Positions 23,282 through 42,845 are shown, counted from the first letter of the stretch. The stretch is 59,608 nucleotides of DNA from Propionibacteriaceae bacterium (GCA_027492675.1 JAPUEI010000009.1:2790-62397); one strand, 5' to 3'. Numbers and translations are program-made. Notes: generated by a model from the letters alone, not told the origin.

Positions 23282-26200
23282 TTGGCCGCCTCGCGCACCG
23301 CGTCGAAGTCCACATTGAAGAACACCAACGTTGTCTCTGCGAGCGGACGGATCTCGTTCGCCAAGATTCATGAGCCGTTGGAGGTGCCGAACCTTCTTGA
23401 CCTGCAGGTCGAGTCGTTCGACTGGCTCATGGGCAACGATGTGTGGAAGGAACGAGTCGCAGCCGCGTTGGCCGCCGGCCGTACCGATGTGAACACCAAG
23501 TCTGGGCTGGAGGAGATCTTCGAGGAGATCTCCCCGATCGAGGACTTCTCGGAGACGATGTCGCTGTCCTTCCGTGACAGCCACTTCGAGGAGCCCAAGC
23601 ACTCGGTCGACGAGTGCAAGGAGCGCGACGTCACGTACGCTCGCCCGCTCTTCGTGACCGCCGAGTTCATGAACAACGACACGGGCGAGATCAAGTCGCA
23701 GACCGTGTTCATGGGCGACTTCCCGCTGATGACGGACAAGGGCACGTTCATCATCAACGGCACCGAGCGCGTCGTGGTCTCTCAGATCGTCCGGTCGCCG
23801 GGCGTCTACTTCGAGCAGACCGCCGACAAGACGTCGGACAAGGACATCTTCACCTGCAAGGTGATCCCGTCGCGCGGTGCGTGGCTGGAGTTCGAGGTCG
23901 ACAAGCGCGACATGGTGGGCGTCCGACTCGACCGCAAGCGTAAGCAGAACGTCACCGTCCTGCTCAAGGCGCTCGGCTGGAACGACGAGCGGATCCTCGA
24001 GGAGTTCGGCGAGTACGAGTCGATGCGGCTCACCCTTGAGAAGGACCACATCGCGACGCAGGACGAGGCGCTTCTCGACATCTACCGCAAGCTTCGTCCG
24101 GGCGAGCCGCCGGCACGCGACGCCGCCCAGCAGCTGCTGGAGAACTACTACTTCAACCCGAAGCGCTACGACCTGGCCAAGGTCGGTCGCTACAAGATCA
24201 ACAAGAAGCTGGGGCGGACCGAGGCGTTCAACACGCAGGTCCTCACCGAGAGCGACATCGTCGCGGCGATCCGCTATGTCGTGGCGCTGCACGATGGCCG
24301 CGAGTTCCTCGGAGACGTCCCGGTCGAGACCGACGACATCGACCACTTCGGCAACCGTCGCCTCCGCACGGTCGGCGAGCTGATCCAGAACCAGCTCCGC
24401 ACCGGCCTGGGCCGCATGGAGCGCGTGGTCCGTGACCGCATGACGACGCAGGACATCGAGGCGATCACGCCGCAGACCCTGATCAACGTACGTCCCGTGG
24501 TCGCTGCCCTGCGCGAGTTCTTCGGCACGTCGCAGTTGTCGCAGTTCATGGACCAGACGAACCCGGTCGCCGGCCTGACGCACAAGCGGCGCCTGTCGGC
24601 CCTCGGCCCGGGAGGTCTGTCCCGCGACCGCGCCGGCATGGAGGTCCGTGACGTCCACCCGTCGCACTACGGCCGCATGTGCCCCATCGAGACCCCTGAA
24701 GGCCCGAACATCGGCCTCATCGGCTCGCTGGCGTCCTTCGCGCGGGTCAACGCGTTCGGCTTCATCGAGACGCCGTACCGCAAGTGCGTCGACAGCCACG
24801 TGACGGATCAGATCGACTACCTGACCGCCGACGAGGAGGACCGCTACATCATCGCGCAGGCGAACGCCACGCTCGATGACAAGGGACGGTTCACCCAGGA
24901 GCGCGTGCTCGTCCGTACCAAGCATGACGCGGACCAGGTCCCGTCGTCCGAGGTGCAGTACATGGACGTCTCCCCGCGCCAGATGGTGTCGGTGGCTACG
25001 GCGCTGATCCCGTTCCTTGAGCACGACGACGCCTCGCGAGCCCTCATGGGCGCGAACATGCAGCGTCAGGCCGTCCCGTTGCTCCGCAACGAGGCGCCGT
25101 TCGTGGGCACCGGCATGGAGTACCGCGGCGCCGTCGACGCCGGCGACGTCACGGTGGCGGAGAAGGCCGGTGCGGTCACCAGCGTGAGCGCCGACATCAT
25201 CGAGGTCGCGAACGACGACGGCACGTACCGGGCGTACCGCCTGGACAAGTTCCGTCGCTCGAACCAGGCCACGTGCATCAACCAGCGGCCGCTCGTGAGC
25301 TCGGGCCAGCGGGTCGAGGTCGGCACCCCGCTCGCCGACGGTGCGTGCACCGACGGTGGCGAGATGGCCCTCGGGCGCAACCTGCTCGTGGCGTTCATGC
25401 CGTGGGAGGGTCACAACTACGAGGACGCGATCATCCTCAGCCAGCGGCTCGTGCAGGAGGACGTCCTCACCTCGATCCACATCGAGGAGCACGAGGTCGA
25501 CGCCCGTGACACGAAGCTGGGCGCCGAGGAGATCACTCGCGACATCCCGAACGTCAGCGAGGACATGCTCGCTGACCTCGACGATCGCGGCATCATCCGG
25601 ATCGGCGCCGAGGTCGGCACCGGCGACATCCTCGTCGGCAAGGTCACCCCGAAGGGCGAGACCGAGCTGACCCCGGAGGAGCGGCTGCTCCGCGCGATCT
25701 TCGGTGAGAAGGCGCGCGAGGTGCGCGACACGTCCATGAAGGTGCCCCACGGCGAGACCGGTACGGTCATCGGCGTCCGCGTCTTCGACCGCGAGGACGG
25801 CGACGAGCTGCCCCCCGGCGTGAACCAGCTGGTCCGCGTGTACGTGGCGCAGAAGCGAAAGATCTCCGACGGCGACAAGCTGGCCGGACGCCACGGCAAC
25901 AAGGGCGTCATCTCGAAGATCCTTCCGGTCGAGGACATGCCGTTCCTCGCGGACGGCACGCCGGTCGACATCGTGCTCAACCCGCTCGGTGTCCCGTCGC
26001 GAATGAACATCGGCCAGGTGCTGGAGACCCACCTCGGGTGGGTCGCCAAGCAGGGCTGGGACATCGCGGACGTCGACGCGCCGTGGGCCGAGCGTCTCCG
26101 CGATGTCGGCCTTGGCCACGTCGACGGCAACCAGCGTGTCGCCACGCCGGTCTTCGACGGCGCGAGCGAGGAGGAGATCACGGGTCTTCTCGCGCACGGT

Positions 26201-26764
26201 CTCCCCAACCGCGACGGCGACCGCCTCATGGACGGCGGCGGCAAGGTGCAGCTCTTCGACGGCCGCTCCGGCGAGCCGTACCCGGAGCGCGTGGGCGTTG
26301 GCTACATCTACATGCTGAAGCTCCACCACCTGGTCGACGACAAGATCCACGCCCGCTCGACGGGTCCGTACTCGATGATCACGCAGCAGCCCCTGGGCGG
26401 TAAGGCCCAGTTCGGTGGCCAGCGGTTCGGCGAGATGGAGGTGTGGGCTCTCGAGGCGTACGGCGCAGCGTGGGCTCTGCAGGAGTTGTTGACGATCAAG
26501 TCCGACGACGTCCCCGGCCGAGTGAAGGTGTACGAGGCGATCGTCAAGGGCGAGAACATCCCCGAGCCGGGCATCCCCGAGTCCTTCAAGGTGCTCGTCA
26601 AGGAGATGAAGTCGCTCTGCCTGAACGTCGAGGTGCTGAGCTCCGATGGCTCGATCGTCGAGCTGCGGGACTCCGAGGACGACTACCGCGCGTCCGAGGA
26701 GTTCGGCATCGACCTGTCCCGTCGCCCCGGCGCCGACCACTTCTCGGCTCTAGACGAAGTCTGA
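23282..26764 (+). CDS. rpoB: DNA-directed RNA polymerase subunit beta
   Basis: Catalytic core subunit of RNA polymerase, 1160 residues. The start is TTG at 23282 (AAGGA eight bases before), giving the actinobacterial N-terminus [10 protein letters not shown]...[20 protein letters not shown]. The rifampicin region reads [31 protein letters not shown]: the Asp, His and Ser at E. coli positions 516, 526 and 531 are unchanged, but position 518 is Thr rather than Asn. The active-site segment [15 protein letters not shown] and C-terminal [25 protein letters not shown] are intact. The upstream in-frame ATG at 23009 is rejected for lack of similarity. Confidence 0.98.
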   Translation: MAASRTASKSTLKNTNVVSASGRISFAKIHEPLEVPNLLDLQVESFDWLMGNDVWKERVAAALAAGRTDVNTKSGLEEIFEEISPIEDFSETMSLSFRDSHFEEPKHSVDECKERDVTYARPLFVTAEFMNNDTGEIKSQTVFMGDFPLMTDKGTFIINGTERVVVSQIVRSPGVYFEQTADKTSDKDIFTCKVIPSRGAWLEFEVDKRDMVGVRLDRKRKQNVTVLLKALGWNDERILEEFGEYESMRLTLEKDHIATQDEALLDIYRKLRPGEPPARDAAQQLLENYYFNPKRYDLAKVGRYKINKKLGRTEAFNTQVLTESDIVAAIRYVVALHDGREFLGDVPVETDDIDHFGNRRLRTVGELIQNQLRTGLGRMERVVRDRMTTQDIEAITPQTLINVRPVVAALREFFGTSQLSQFMDQTNPVAGLTHKRRLSALGPGGLSRDRAGMEVRDVHPSHYGRMCPIETPEGPNIGLIGSLASFARVNAFGFIETPYRKCVDSHVTDQIDYLTADEEDRYIIAQANATLDDKGRFTQERVLVRTKHDADQVPSSEVQYMDVSPRQMVSVATALIPFLEHDDASRALMGANMQRQAVPLLRNEAPFVGTGMEYRGAVDAGDVTVAEKAGAVTSVSADIIEVANDDGTYRAYRLDKFRRSNQATCINQRPLVSSGQRVEVGTPLADGACTDGGEMALGRNLLVAFMPWEGHNYEDAIILSQRLVQEDVLTSIHIEEHEVDARDTKLGAEEITRDIPNVSEDMLADLDDRGIIRIGAEVGTGDILVGKVTPKGETELTPEERLLRAIFGEKAREVRDTSMKVPHGETGTVIGVRVFDREDGDELPPGVNQLVRVYVAQKRKISDGDKLAGRHGNKGVISKILPVEDMPFLADGTPVDIVLNPLGVPSRMNIGQVLETHLGWVAKQGWDIADVDAPWAERLRDVGLGHVDGNQRVATPVFDGASEEEITGLLAHGLPNRDGDRLMDGGGKVQLFDGRSGEPYPERVGVGYIYMLKLHHLVDDKIHARSTGPYSMITQQPLGGKAQFGGQRFGEMEVWALEAYGAAWALQELLTIKSDDVPGRVKVYEAIVKGENIPEPGIPESFKVLVKEMKSLCLNVEVLSSDGSIVELRDSEDDYRASEEFGIDLSRRPGADHFSALDEV

Positions 26765-26873
26765 GTTCGCGCGGAGGGCGCAAGCCCTCCGCCGGCAGCC
26801 TCCTGGCCGCCACTCAGTCACCCACAACTCTTAAGTCACGACCTTCCCACCCGGGAGAAAAGAGACAAGCAAC

Positions 26874-30755
<3,882 letters not shown>

Positions 30756-30819
30756 GTCTGAACGACCACTCGACGGCGGCCACGGGGTACCCGAGGCCGC
30801 CGTCGCGTGCGTAAGGCCC

Positions 30820-30882
30820 CTCTGTGGACCACCCCACGGTCCACAGAGCGAGCCCTCCAGGGTCGGATGGAGGGCTTGTTTT
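30820..30882 (+). terminator. Double terminator after rpoC
   Basis: First a perfect 11-bp stem CTCTGTGGACC/GGTCCACAGAG (30820-30848), then AGCCCTCCA/TGGAGGGCT (30851-30876) followed by TGTTTT. The T-rich tail runs directly into the -35 box of the next promoter. Confidence 0.85.
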
Positions 30883-30909
30883 GACCCTGCACGATCCACC
30901 GACTAGCCT
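30881..30909 (+). promoter_or_regulatory. str operon promoter
   Basis: TTGACC (30881-30886), exactly 17 bases, TAGCCT (30904-30909). It drives rpsL-rpsG-fusA(-tuf) with a leader of about 220 nt that contains a GC-rich region but no gene. Confidence 0.75.
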
Positions 30910-31136
30910 TTACCGATGGGTCCGGCGTGTCCGGACCTGTGTGCGTGCCTCGGCGTCCCTGACCAGGTGAGCGGAGCCGCACGAACCGTGTCGGCGAGCT
31001 CGCCGGCACAAGCACCTATCCGGTTGCCGTTCCCCACGCGTGGGACTTTCCGGGGGTGCGCAGGCTTCCCGAGGCCTCCGGGCCTCGGACCACCACAGCT
31101 GGAGAGATCCAGCGACACGGAAAGAGATACATCCAG

Positions 31137-31508
31137 GTGCCTACGATCCAGCAGTTGGTCCGCAAGGGCCGGACCGACAAGGTCAGCAAGACGAAGACCC
31201 CTGCGCTCAAGGGTTCGCCGCAGCGTCGCGGGGTGTGCACGCGTGTGTACACGACCACGCCGAAGAAGCCGAACTCCGCGCTGCGCAAGGTCGCTCGCGT
31301 CCGGCTCTCCAGCGGCGTCGAAGTCACCGCGTACATCCCGGGCGTCGGCCACAACCTGCAGGAGCACTCGATGGTGCTCGTGCGCGGCGGCCGAGTGAAG
31401 GACCTCCCCGGTGTGCGTTACAAGATCATCCGTGGCGCTCTCGACACTCAGGCTGTGAAGAACCGCAAGCAGGCTCGCAGCCACTACGGCGCCAAGAAGG
31501 AGAAGTAA
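31137..31508 (+). CDS. rpsL: 30S ribosomal protein uS12
   Basis: Decoding-centre protein, 123 residues. [13 protein letters not shown] and [13 protein letters not shown] contain the two lysines where streptomycin-resistance changes arise (K43 and K88 by common numbering); both are wild type here. GTG at 31137 is chosen because [12 protein letters not shown] is the universal start; the frame upstream to 31056 is leader. The stop overlaps the rpsG ATG by one base. Confidence 0.98.
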   Translation: MPTIQQLVRKGRTDKVSKTKTPALKGSPQRRGVCTRVYTTTPKKPNSALRKVARVRLSSGVEVTAYIPGVGHNLQEHSMVLVRGGRVKDLPGVRYKIIRGALDTQAVKNRKQARSHYGAKKEK

Positions 31509-31981
31509 TGCCTCGCAAGGGTCCCGCCCCGAAGCGCCCCGTCATGGTCGACCCCGTGTACGGGTCGCCGCTCGTCTCCCAGCTCGTCAGCAAGATCCTG
31601 CTCGACGGCAAGAAGACCATCGCGCAGTCCATCGTCTACACGGCCCTCGAGGGCACCCGTGAGAAGACCGGTGGTGTCGATCCCGTCCAGACCCTGAAGC
31701 GCGCTCTGGACAACGTCCGGCCCAGCATCGAGGTGAAGAGCCGCCGCGTCGGTGGTGCGACCTACCAGGTCCCCATCGAGGTCAAGCCGGCCCGCGCCAA
31801 CACGCTCGCCATGCGCTGGCTCGTGAGCTTCTCCCGCGCTCGTCGCGAGAAGACCATGGCCGAGCGTCTGCGCAACGAGATCCTCGACGCGGCCAACGGC
31901 CTCGGCGCCGCTGTCAAGCGTCGCGAGGACACGCACAAGATGGCTGAGGCCAACCGGGCCTTCGCTCATTACCGCTGGTGA
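31508..31981 (+). CDS. rpsG: 30S ribosomal protein uS7
   Basis: Primary 16S rRNA-binding protein of the small-subunit head, 157 residues: [64 protein letters not shown] and a complete C-terminus [20 protein letters not shown] overlap with rpsL. Confidence 0.98.
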   Translation: MPRKGPAPKRPVMVDPVYGSPLVSQLVSKILLDGKKTIAQSIVYTALEGTREKTGGVDPVQTLKRALDNVRPSIEVKSRRVGGATYQVPIEVKPARANTLAMRWLVSFSRARREKTMAERLRNEILDAANGLGAAVKRREDTHKMAEANRAFAHYRW

Positions 31982-32082
31982 CTCTCGGGACGCCCTCGGT
32001 CACGGCAGTGGTGCCGGTCCGGGGGCGTACCCATGCCCGCAACCCGCAGTCAACGCAACAGGAAACGAAAAGGTAGAAGCTC

Positions 32083-34194
<2,112 letters not shown>

Positions 34195-34387
34195 CAGACA
34201 GGTCTCCCGCCCGCCCGGGCGGGTGACCTCCGGATCGGGCAAGCGGGTTTGACTCGCTGACCCGGCTCGGGAAGACTTGTCCGGTCCCCTGCGTGGGGGT
34301 CAGACTCATGCGTTCCGCACAGCATGGCGGGACAGAAGACAAGCGCGCCTCGCGACCAGCGTGGCGACATCCGGAATAGGAGCCCAA

Positions 34388-35581
<1,194 letters not shown>

Positions 35582-35601
35582 TCTGACACTCACTTCACGC
35601 G

Positions 35602-35627
35602 GGCCCCTCACCTTCGGGTGGGGGGCC
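35602..35627 (+). terminator. Terminator after tuf
   Basis: GGCCCCTCACC and GGTGGGGGGCC form an 11-bp stem (one T-G pair) closed by a TTCG tetraloop, 20 bases after the tuf stop. Confidence 0.85.
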
Positions 35628-35784
35628 TTCGTGCGTCCCGGGCCGGCCCGCAAGCCCAATTTGTACATTTCTGTCGGTATTTTGGACCCCGCTCTCCCGC
35701 TCGGCGTCTCCACCCCATAGTGTGGGTTCCGCCGGCACACAGACGCGTCGGCCGCCAGCAGACCCCGGTCGTCGGCTGCGTACC

Positions 35785-35808
35785 AAGGGGCCTCCCAGAG
35801 GGCCCCTT
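35785..35808 (+). promoter_or_regulatory. Leader hairpin before the isomerase-like gene
   Basis: AAGGGGCC (35785-35792) pairs with GGCCCCTT (35801-35808) around TCCCAGAG, ending 22 bases before the ATG and just ahead of the AGGAAGGG ribosome binding site. It could be an attenuator or stabilise the leader. The rest of the 35628-35784 gap shows no gene. Confidence 0.4.
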
Positions 35809-35829
35809 TCGGCTCCAGGAAGGGACCAC

Positions 35830-36630
35830 ATGTCCACACCACAGATCTCGGTCCAGCTGTACTCGGTCTACCCGCAGCTCGAGGCCGACCTCGATGGCAC
35901 GCTCGGCAAGATCGCCGCGATGGGGTTCACGAACGTCGAGGCCTTCGACTTCGTTCGCCGCGTTCCGGCCCTCAAGGCCTCCTTCGAGAAGTACGGCCTG
36001 GCGTGCCCGACCGCCCACGCGATCCTCGTCGAGGAGGACGTCGCCACGCCCGACGGTCTGCTCACCGTCCCGCCGCCCGCTGAGGTCTTTGCCGCGGCCA
36101 AGGAGCTCGGCGTCGGGGTGGTCATCGATCCGTACGTGGCGCCCGCCAAGTGGCAGACCATCGAGGATGTCCAGCGCAGCGCGTCCCGCCTGAACGAGCG
36201 CGCCGCCGAGGCCGCCCAGTACGGGCTGTCCGTGGGCTACCACAACCACGACCACGAGTTCACGGCCGTCATCGATGGGCGTCCGGCGTACGAGGCGTTC
36301 GTCGACCTCCTCGATCCCGCCGTTCTGCTTGAAGTGGACCTCTACTGGGCCACCGCCGGCGGCCAGGACCTGGTCGAGCTGCTCGGTCGCCTCGGTGATC
36401 GGGTCGTCGCCGTACACACCAAGGATGGCCCCATGCGTCCCGGCATCTCCGCGGCCCAGCTGCCCGACGACCAGTGCCCGGCCGGGCAGGGCGACGTGCC
36501 GCTGGTTGCGGCGCTCGCGGCGGGCACGGCCGTGAAGTACGCGGTCGTCGAGTTCGACAAGTACGCCGGCGACATCTTCGAGGGCATCCAGGCGAGCTAC
36601 TCGTTCCTCGACGCGACGCTGAACGGCTGA
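35830..36630 (+). CDS. Sugar phosphate isomerase/epimerase-like TIM-barrel protein
   Basis: A 266-residue xylose-isomerase-like barrel protein (AP endonuclease 2 superfamily; IolE and hydroxypyruvate isomerase relatives). The metal-binding residues are recognisable as SVGYHNHDHEF, LLEVDLYWATAGG, VAVHTKDG and YAVVEFDKY. ATG at 35830 follows AGGAAGGG. It stands alone between two terminator hairpins, so it is monocistronic. The substrate is unknown; inosose or a related polyol or keto-sugar is typical for the family. Confidence 0.85.
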   Translation: MSTPQISVQLYSVYPQLEADLDGTLGKIAAMGFTNVEAFDFVRRVPALKASFEKYGLACPTAHAILVEEDVATPDGLLTVPPPAEVFAAAKELGVGVVIDPYVAPAKWQTIEDVQRSASRLNERAAEAAQYGLSVGYHNHDHEFTAVIDGRPAYEAFVDLLDPAVLLEVDLYWATAGGQDLVELLGRLGDRVVAVHTKDGPMRPGISAAQLPDDQCPAGQGDVPLVAALAAGTAVKYAVVEFDKYAGDIFEGIQASYSFLDATLNG

Positions 36631-36654
36631 CACAGCAGCGGTTCCGACTCGCTG

Positions 36655-36690
36655 AGCAGGGCCTCCCACCGTCTGGTGGGAGGCCCTGCT
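36655..36690 (+). terminator. Terminator after the isomerase-like gene
   Basis: A perfect 16-bp stem (AGCAGGGCCTCCCACC and complement) with loop GTCT, 24 bases after the stop. Confidence 0.88.
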
Positions 36691-36774
36691 GCTCGTGGAA
36701 GTACGGGTCGCGTCACGGAGCGGAGCGACCCTGGTTGTCGATAGCCTGTGGGGACGTACGTCACGGAGGTCACC

Positions 36775-38178
36775 ATGGGGGAGAATCCCGTCAACCCGAG
36801 GCCAGAGCAGCCGCAGTACCCGCAGTCCGGTGGAAGCGGGCAGCCGGCTCCTGGTGCGGGCTCGCCGTCAGCACCCGGTTTCGGGTACCCATCCGGTCCC
36901 GGGCAGGCGCCCCAGGGCTATGGACAGCCTCAGCCGCCGCTCGGTGCGCCGGGCGCAGCCCCCTATGGCGCCCCGGCCAGCCCGTACAGCGCTCCTGCCA
37001 GCCCGTACAGCGCTCCTACGGCGCCCCAGCCTGCTGCACCGAGCCCGTCCTTCGGTGCGCCGGCCCCCGGCCCGTACGGACCCGGCGCAAGCCCGTACGG
37101 CACGCCAGCCGCGGCCCCGGCCCCGCAGGCGAGTGCCTACGCCCCCGCGAATCCGTACGGACCCCCGTCGGCACCGCCCACCGGATCGGCGCCTGCCAAG
37201 AGCCGTAAGGGCCTGATCATCGGGATCCTCGCCGGCGTCGTCGCGCTGATCCTGGTGGCGGTCATCAGTGTCGTCATCTTCGTGCAGACCCAGAAGGCCA
37301 ACGCGGCCAACACCGCGCCCGACAAGGCCATCAAGTCGACGACCGCGTTGCAGGGGTACCTCGAGGCATTGGCGGCCGGCGACGCGGACAAGGCCAAGCA
37401 GTACGCGATGAACCCACCTGCGGACTCGCCGCTGCTGACCAATGAGTTCCTCAAGAACTCAGTGACGAAGAACCCGATCACGGAGATCCGCGTCGACCCG
37501 ATGACCGACTACGGCAACACGTCGTTCACCACGGCCAGCTACCGCATTGGCACGTCCTTGGTGCAGGGCAACTACGAGATGACGAAGGTCGGCAACGTCT
37601 GGAAGGTCAACGACATCGTCGCCTCGGACAAGCGTCCTGCCGAGTGGGGCAAGCTCGCCGTGGCCATCAATGGCACGGTAGCGACCGGCGACACCGTGAC
37701 GCTGTTCCCGGGCGTGTACGAGTTGTCGACAGGCACCTCGCTGATCGAGTTCACGACCTCGACCTTCACGGTCAAGGAGCCCTCTACGTACGTCTCCTCG
37801 CTGATGACGGCCGACCCGAAGCTCAGCGCGAAGGGCAAGACGACGATGATCGCCGCCGCGCAGGACTGGCTCAAGCAGTGCCTGGCGGTGCAGGACACCA
37901 ACCCGAAGGGTTGCGGCATGGACACCCCGCTCCCCAACGGCGCCACGCTCGCTCCGGGCACGCTCACCCGCAAGGTCATCTCGTCGGGCACGCCGTTCGC
38001 CAACGCCTCGCCGCGCATCTCGTACGGCAATCCGCTGGTCGTCACCATGTCCAGCTACATCTCCATCGACCTGGCGGCCAAGGACACCGCGGGCAAGTCG
38101 TACGACGGCAGCGCGTCGATCTCCACGGTCACCGGCACGATCAACGGCGAGACGATCACCGTCGTCTTCGACGAGTGA
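36775..38178 (+). CDS. Uncharacterised one-TM protein, paralogue of the 8.2 kb gene
   Basis: 467 residues. Residues 1-140 are a Pro/Gly/Ala/Tyr/Gln-rich disordered region with short repeats (SPYSAPASPYSAPTAP). A TM helix (GLIIGILAGVVALILVAVISVVIFV) sits near 145-170. The rest is extracytoplasmic: ALQGYLEALAAGDADKAKQYAMNPPADSPLL, then ASYRIGTSLVQGNYE and FPGVYELSTG. These short motifs and their order match the protein at 8234-9796. ATG follows GGAGG at five bases. Two cysteines (KQCLAV, KGCGMD) echo the pair in the paralogue. No function is recognised. The stop overlaps the GTG of the SDR gene. Confidence 0.8.
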   Translation: MGENPVNPRPEQPQYPQSGGSGQPAPGAGSPSAPGFGYPSGPGQAPQGYGQPQPPLGAPGAAPYGAPASPYSAPASPYSAPTAPQPAAPSPSFGAPAPGPYGPGASPYGTPAAAPAPQASAYAPANPYGPPSAPPTGSAPAKSRKGLIIGILAGVVALILVAVISVVIFVQTQKANAANTAPDKAIKSTTALQGYLEALAAGDADKAKQYAMNPPADSPLLTNEFLKNSVTKNPITEIRVDPMTDYGNTSFTTASYRIGTSLVQGNYEMTKVGNVWKVNDIVASDKRPAEWGKLAVAINGTVATGDTVTLFPGVYELSTGTSLIEFTTSTFTVKEPSTYVSSLMTADPKLSAKGKTTMIAAAQDWLKQCLAVQDTNPKGCGMDTPLPNGATLAPGTLTRKVISSGTPFANASPRISYGNPLVVTMSSYISIDLAAKDTAGKSYDGSASISTVTGTINGETITVVFDE

Positions 38179-38918
38179 GCGTCCTGGTCGTCACTGGCGG
38201 GAGCCGGGGGATCGGGGCGGCCACCGCACTGCTGGGTGCTCGCGCGGGCTACCGAGTGTGCGTGAACTACGTCCGTGACGCGGATGCGGCCCAGCGGGTG
38301 GTCGACGCCATCGCGGCCACGGGGGGCGAGGCCATCGCCGTCCAGGCCGACGTGAGCGTTCCCGATGACGTGGAGCGGCTCTTCGCGACCGTCGACGACC
38401 TGCTCGGCACGGTGACGGGGCTGGTGAACAACGCCGGTGTGGTGGCGCCCGCGGCGCGGGTCGAGCAGATCGACGCGGAGCGCCTCACCCGGATGCTCCA
38501 GACCAATGTGGTCGGTACGTTCCTGCCCGCACGCGAGGCCGTACGGCGCATGTCGACAGCCCACGGTGGACCCGGCGGCGCGATCGTGAACGTGTCGAGC
38601 GTGGCCTCTCGGCTCGGGTCACCCGGCCAGTACGTCGACTACGCCGCGTCCAAGGCGGCCGTCGACACGTTCACCCGTGGGCTGGCGCTCGAGGTGGCCG
38701 ACGAGGGCATCCGCGTCAATGCCGTACGACCGGGCATCATCGACACCGAGATCCACGCCAGCGGTGGGCAACCCGACCGGGCCCAGCGACTGGCCGGCAC
38801 CCTGCCGCTGAAGCGCCCCGGACGCGCCGAAGAGGTCGCCGAAGCGATCGTCTGGCTGCTGTCCGGTGCGGCGTCGTACGTGACGGGCACGATCCTCGAC
38901 GTCTCCGGCGGCCGCTAG
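38175..38918 (+). CDS. Short-chain dehydrogenase/reductase
   Basis: A 247-residue classical SDR. TGGSRGIG (residues 7-14) binds NAD(P), NNAG stabilises the fold, and the catalytic Ser, Tyr and Lys are in NVSSVAS and YAASK. The C-terminal SGAASYVTGTILDVSGGR is typical of FabG-like oxidoreductases; closest in style to YgfF-type proteins. The GTG at 38175 overlaps the preceding stop by four bases, so it is co-translated with the one-TM protein, an unexplained pairing. Substrate unknown. Confidence 0.92.
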   Translation: MSVLVVTGGSRGIGAATALLGARAGYRVCVNYVRDADAAQRVVDAIAATGGEAIAVQADVSVPDDVERLFATVDDLLGTVTGLVNNAGVVAPAARVEQIDAERLTRMLQTNVVGTFLPAREAVRRMSTAHGGPGGAIVNVSSVASRLGSPGQYVDYAASKAAVDTFTRGLALEVADEGIRVNAVRPGIIDTEIHASGGQPDRAQRLAGTLPLKRPGRAEEVAEAIVWLLSGAASYVTGTILDVSGGR

Positions 38919-38928
38919 CGGCCCGACG

Positions 38929-40614
<1,686 letters not shown>

Positions 40615-40700
40615 AGAGGGAAAACTAGCGCAGGCGGCCTCGGCGCTCCTCGCCCGCCCGTCCGGCGGTCGTACCACCCTGCACTAGGCTCGCGGGCGTT

Positions 40701-42167
40701 ATGAGTGAGACAACCCAGCCCGCCCGCCTGCGCGTCGCCCCGTCCCCGACCGGTGACCCCCACGTCGGCACCGCGTACATGTCCTTGTTCAACCTCGCGT
40801 ACGCGCGGAAGACGGGTGGGCAGTTCGTGCTCCGGATCGAGGACACCGACCGGGCGCGGTACGTCGCCGACTCCGAGCGCCAGATCACCGAGACGCTGCA
40901 CTGGCTGGGGCTGCCGTGGGACGAGGGTCCCGACGTGGGCGGGCCGTACGCGCCGTACCGGCAGAGCGAGCGGCTCGACACGTACAAGCCATACGTGGAC
41001 CAGCTCGTTGCCGACGGCCACGCGTACTACTGCTGGTGCAGCTCGGAGCGACTGGCTGAGCTCCGCAAGGAGCAGGAGCGTACGAAGGCGTCGGTCACCG
41101 GCTACGACCGGCTGTGCCTCGGGAAGACGCGCGAGGAGCGGGCGGCGCTGCCGGGCTTCAGTGAGAACCCGGTGGTCCGGATGCTCGTGCCCGACGACGT
41201 GGCGCTCACTTTCGACGACCTGATCAGGGGTACGGTCGCGGCGCCGAGGCCCGACGACCAGGTGCTGCTGAAGACCGACGGCTTCCCGACGTACCACATG
41301 GCCGTCGTCGTCGACGACCACCTCATGGGGATCACGCACGTCGTGCGCGGCGAGGAGTGGATCTCCTCGACCCCGAAGCACCTGCTGCTGTACGGCTGGC
41401 TGGGCTGGGACGCGCCGGCGTTCGCGCACATGCCGCTGCTGCGGAACACGGACCGCTCGAAGATCTCCAAGCGCAAGAACCCGGCCGCCAGGCTGCTGTG
41501 GTTCGTCGAGCAGGGCTACCTGCCCGAGGCGCTGCGGAACTTCTTGCAGCTGCTGGCGTACCCGACGGCCGAGGGCGCGAGCGAGGTGTCGACGTTCGAG
41601 GAGTTCATCGCCGGGTTCGACTGGAAGAAGGTCAACACGGTCGGCCCGATCTTCGACCTCGACAAGCTCAACTGGCTCAACGGCACGTACATCCGCAACC
41701 TCTCGGTATCCGAGCTGGGTGACCGGCTGGTCGCGTTCGTCCGGGCGCAGCAGCGCGAGCTGACCGACGCGGAGGCGGCGATCGTCCACGCGTCGGCCGC
41801 GATGCTCCAGCCCCGCCTCGTGCTCCTCTCCGACGCCATCGACCAGCTGACGTTCGCGCTCACGCCCGACGCCGACCTGGTCATCGACGAGGACGCCAGG
41901 GCCCAGCTCACCGACGCGGCGCCGCAGGTGCTCGATGCGGCGGTCCCGGCCCTGGAGTCGTTGCCAGAGTTCCGTCACGACGCGATCGACGAGGCATTGC
42001 GTACGGCGCTCGTGGACGGTCTGGGTCTGAAGCCGCGGGTCGCCTTCGCCGCGCTCCGCGTGGCGGTGACCGGCCGTAAGGTCTCTCCGCCGCTGTTCGA
42101 GTCGATGGAGCTCCTCGGCCGCGAGAGCGTGCTGGCGAGGCTGCAGGCGCTGCGCGCCTCCCTGTGA
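40701..42167 (+). CDS. gltX: Glutamyl-tRNA synthetase
   Basis: 488 residues. The class I signatures are APSPTGDPHVGTAYMSLFN (HVGT at 21-24) and KISKRKN. FVLRIEDTDRARYV and the alpha-helical C-terminal anticodon domain characterise bacterial GluRS. ATG at 40701 lacks a ribosome binding site; TAGGCT (40685-40690) lies 10 bases before the ATG, so a nearly leaderless transcript is likely. Whether it is discriminating or also charges tRNA-Gln cannot be judged from sequence. Confidence 0.96.
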   Translation: MSETTQPARLRVAPSPTGDPHVGTAYMSLFNLAYARKTGGQFVLRIEDTDRARYVADSERQITETLHWLGLPWDEGPDVGGPYAPYRQSERLDTYKPYVDQLVADGHAYYCWCSSERLAELRKEQERTKASVTGYDRLCLGKTREERAALPGFSENPVVRMLVPDDVALTFDDLIRGTVAAPRPDDQVLLKTDGFPTYHMAVVVDDHLMGITHVVRGEEWISSTPKHLLLYGWLGWDAPAFAHMPLLRNTDRSKISKRKNPAARLLWFVEQGYLPEALRNFLQLLAYPTAEGASEVSTFEEFIAGFDWKKVNTVGPIFDLDKLNWLNGTYIRNLSVSELGDRLVAFVRAQQRELTDAEAAIVHASAAMLQPRLVLLSDAIDQLTFALTPDADLVIDEDARAQLTDAAPQVLDAAVPALESLPEFRHDAIDEALRTALVDGLGLKPRVAFAALRVAVTGRKVSPPLFESMELLGRESVLARLQALRASL

Positions 42168-42170
42168 GGC

Positions 42171-42845
42171 TCAGGACAGGACGGTCCTGAGCACGGCCGT
42201 GGGCCCGAGCACTGTGAGCTGCGCGACGTACAGCTCGGCACAGGCCAGCGCGTCCGCGAGCGCCTCGTGGGCGCTGTAGGTCGGCAGGCCGTACCGCTCG
42301 CGGGCCGCGCCCAGACGTAGCGATCCCGGCGTGGGCTCGGAGCCGCCTCGCGTCACGAGCCGGTGCTCGATCTCGAGGGTGTCCACGTAGCCGATGTCGG
42401 GGGAGACACCCCAGACCCGCCGGCACGCCGCCGCGAGGAACGAGGCCTCGATGGAGGCGTGGTGGGCGAGCAGAACTCGCCCGGTCAAGGCGTGCAGCAC
42501 CTGCGCGACCGCTTCGGCCTCGTCGAGGCCCTCGCCCGCGGCGTCGTCCGTGATGCCGTGGAAGACGGCCGAGTCGCCGACCCCGACGGCCGGCGGGCGG
42601 AACCCCACCGAGCCTGCGCCACCCAGCCGTACAGATCTTCCGTCGACCGGAACCCATCCCGCGGACAGCGGGAACCCGGTCGCGGCGTCGAGCGAGGTCG
42701 TCTCGAAGTCGAGGGCGAGCAGTCGCAGCGCACCCACGGGCGTGCGCGGGTCCGGCCTGGGCGCGCTGAGGTACTCCCGCAACGGTCCTGGTGGCGCTGA
42801 CTCGGCTGCCTTGCGGCGCCGCCGATCCCCTCCGAAGCCGAGCAT
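42171..42845 (-). CDS. DnaQ-like 3'-5' exonuclease
   Basis: 224 residues of the DEDDh exonuclease superfamily. ALDFETTSLD (D46, E48) is Exo I, LLAHHASIEASFL is Exo II, and HEALADALACAEL supplies the Exo III His and Asp. There is no polymerase-binding clamp motif, so this is probably a stand-alone nuclease rather than the replicative epsilon subunit. The ATG at 42845 overlaps the stop of the upstream cNMP/CBS gene (TGATG), a pair often found together in bacteria. Convergent with gltX, three bases apart. Confidence 0.87.
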   Translation of the reverse strand: MLGFGGDRRRRKAAESAPPGPLREYLSAPRPDPRTPVGALRLLALDFETTSLDAATGFPLSAGWVPVDGRSVRLGGAGSVGFRPPAVGVGDSAVFHGITDDAAGEGLDEAEAVAQVLHALTGRVLLAHHASIEASFLAAACRRVWGVSPDIGYVDTLEIEHRLVTRGGSEPTPGSLRLGAARERYGLPTYSAHEALADALACAELYVAQLTVLGPTAVLRTVLS

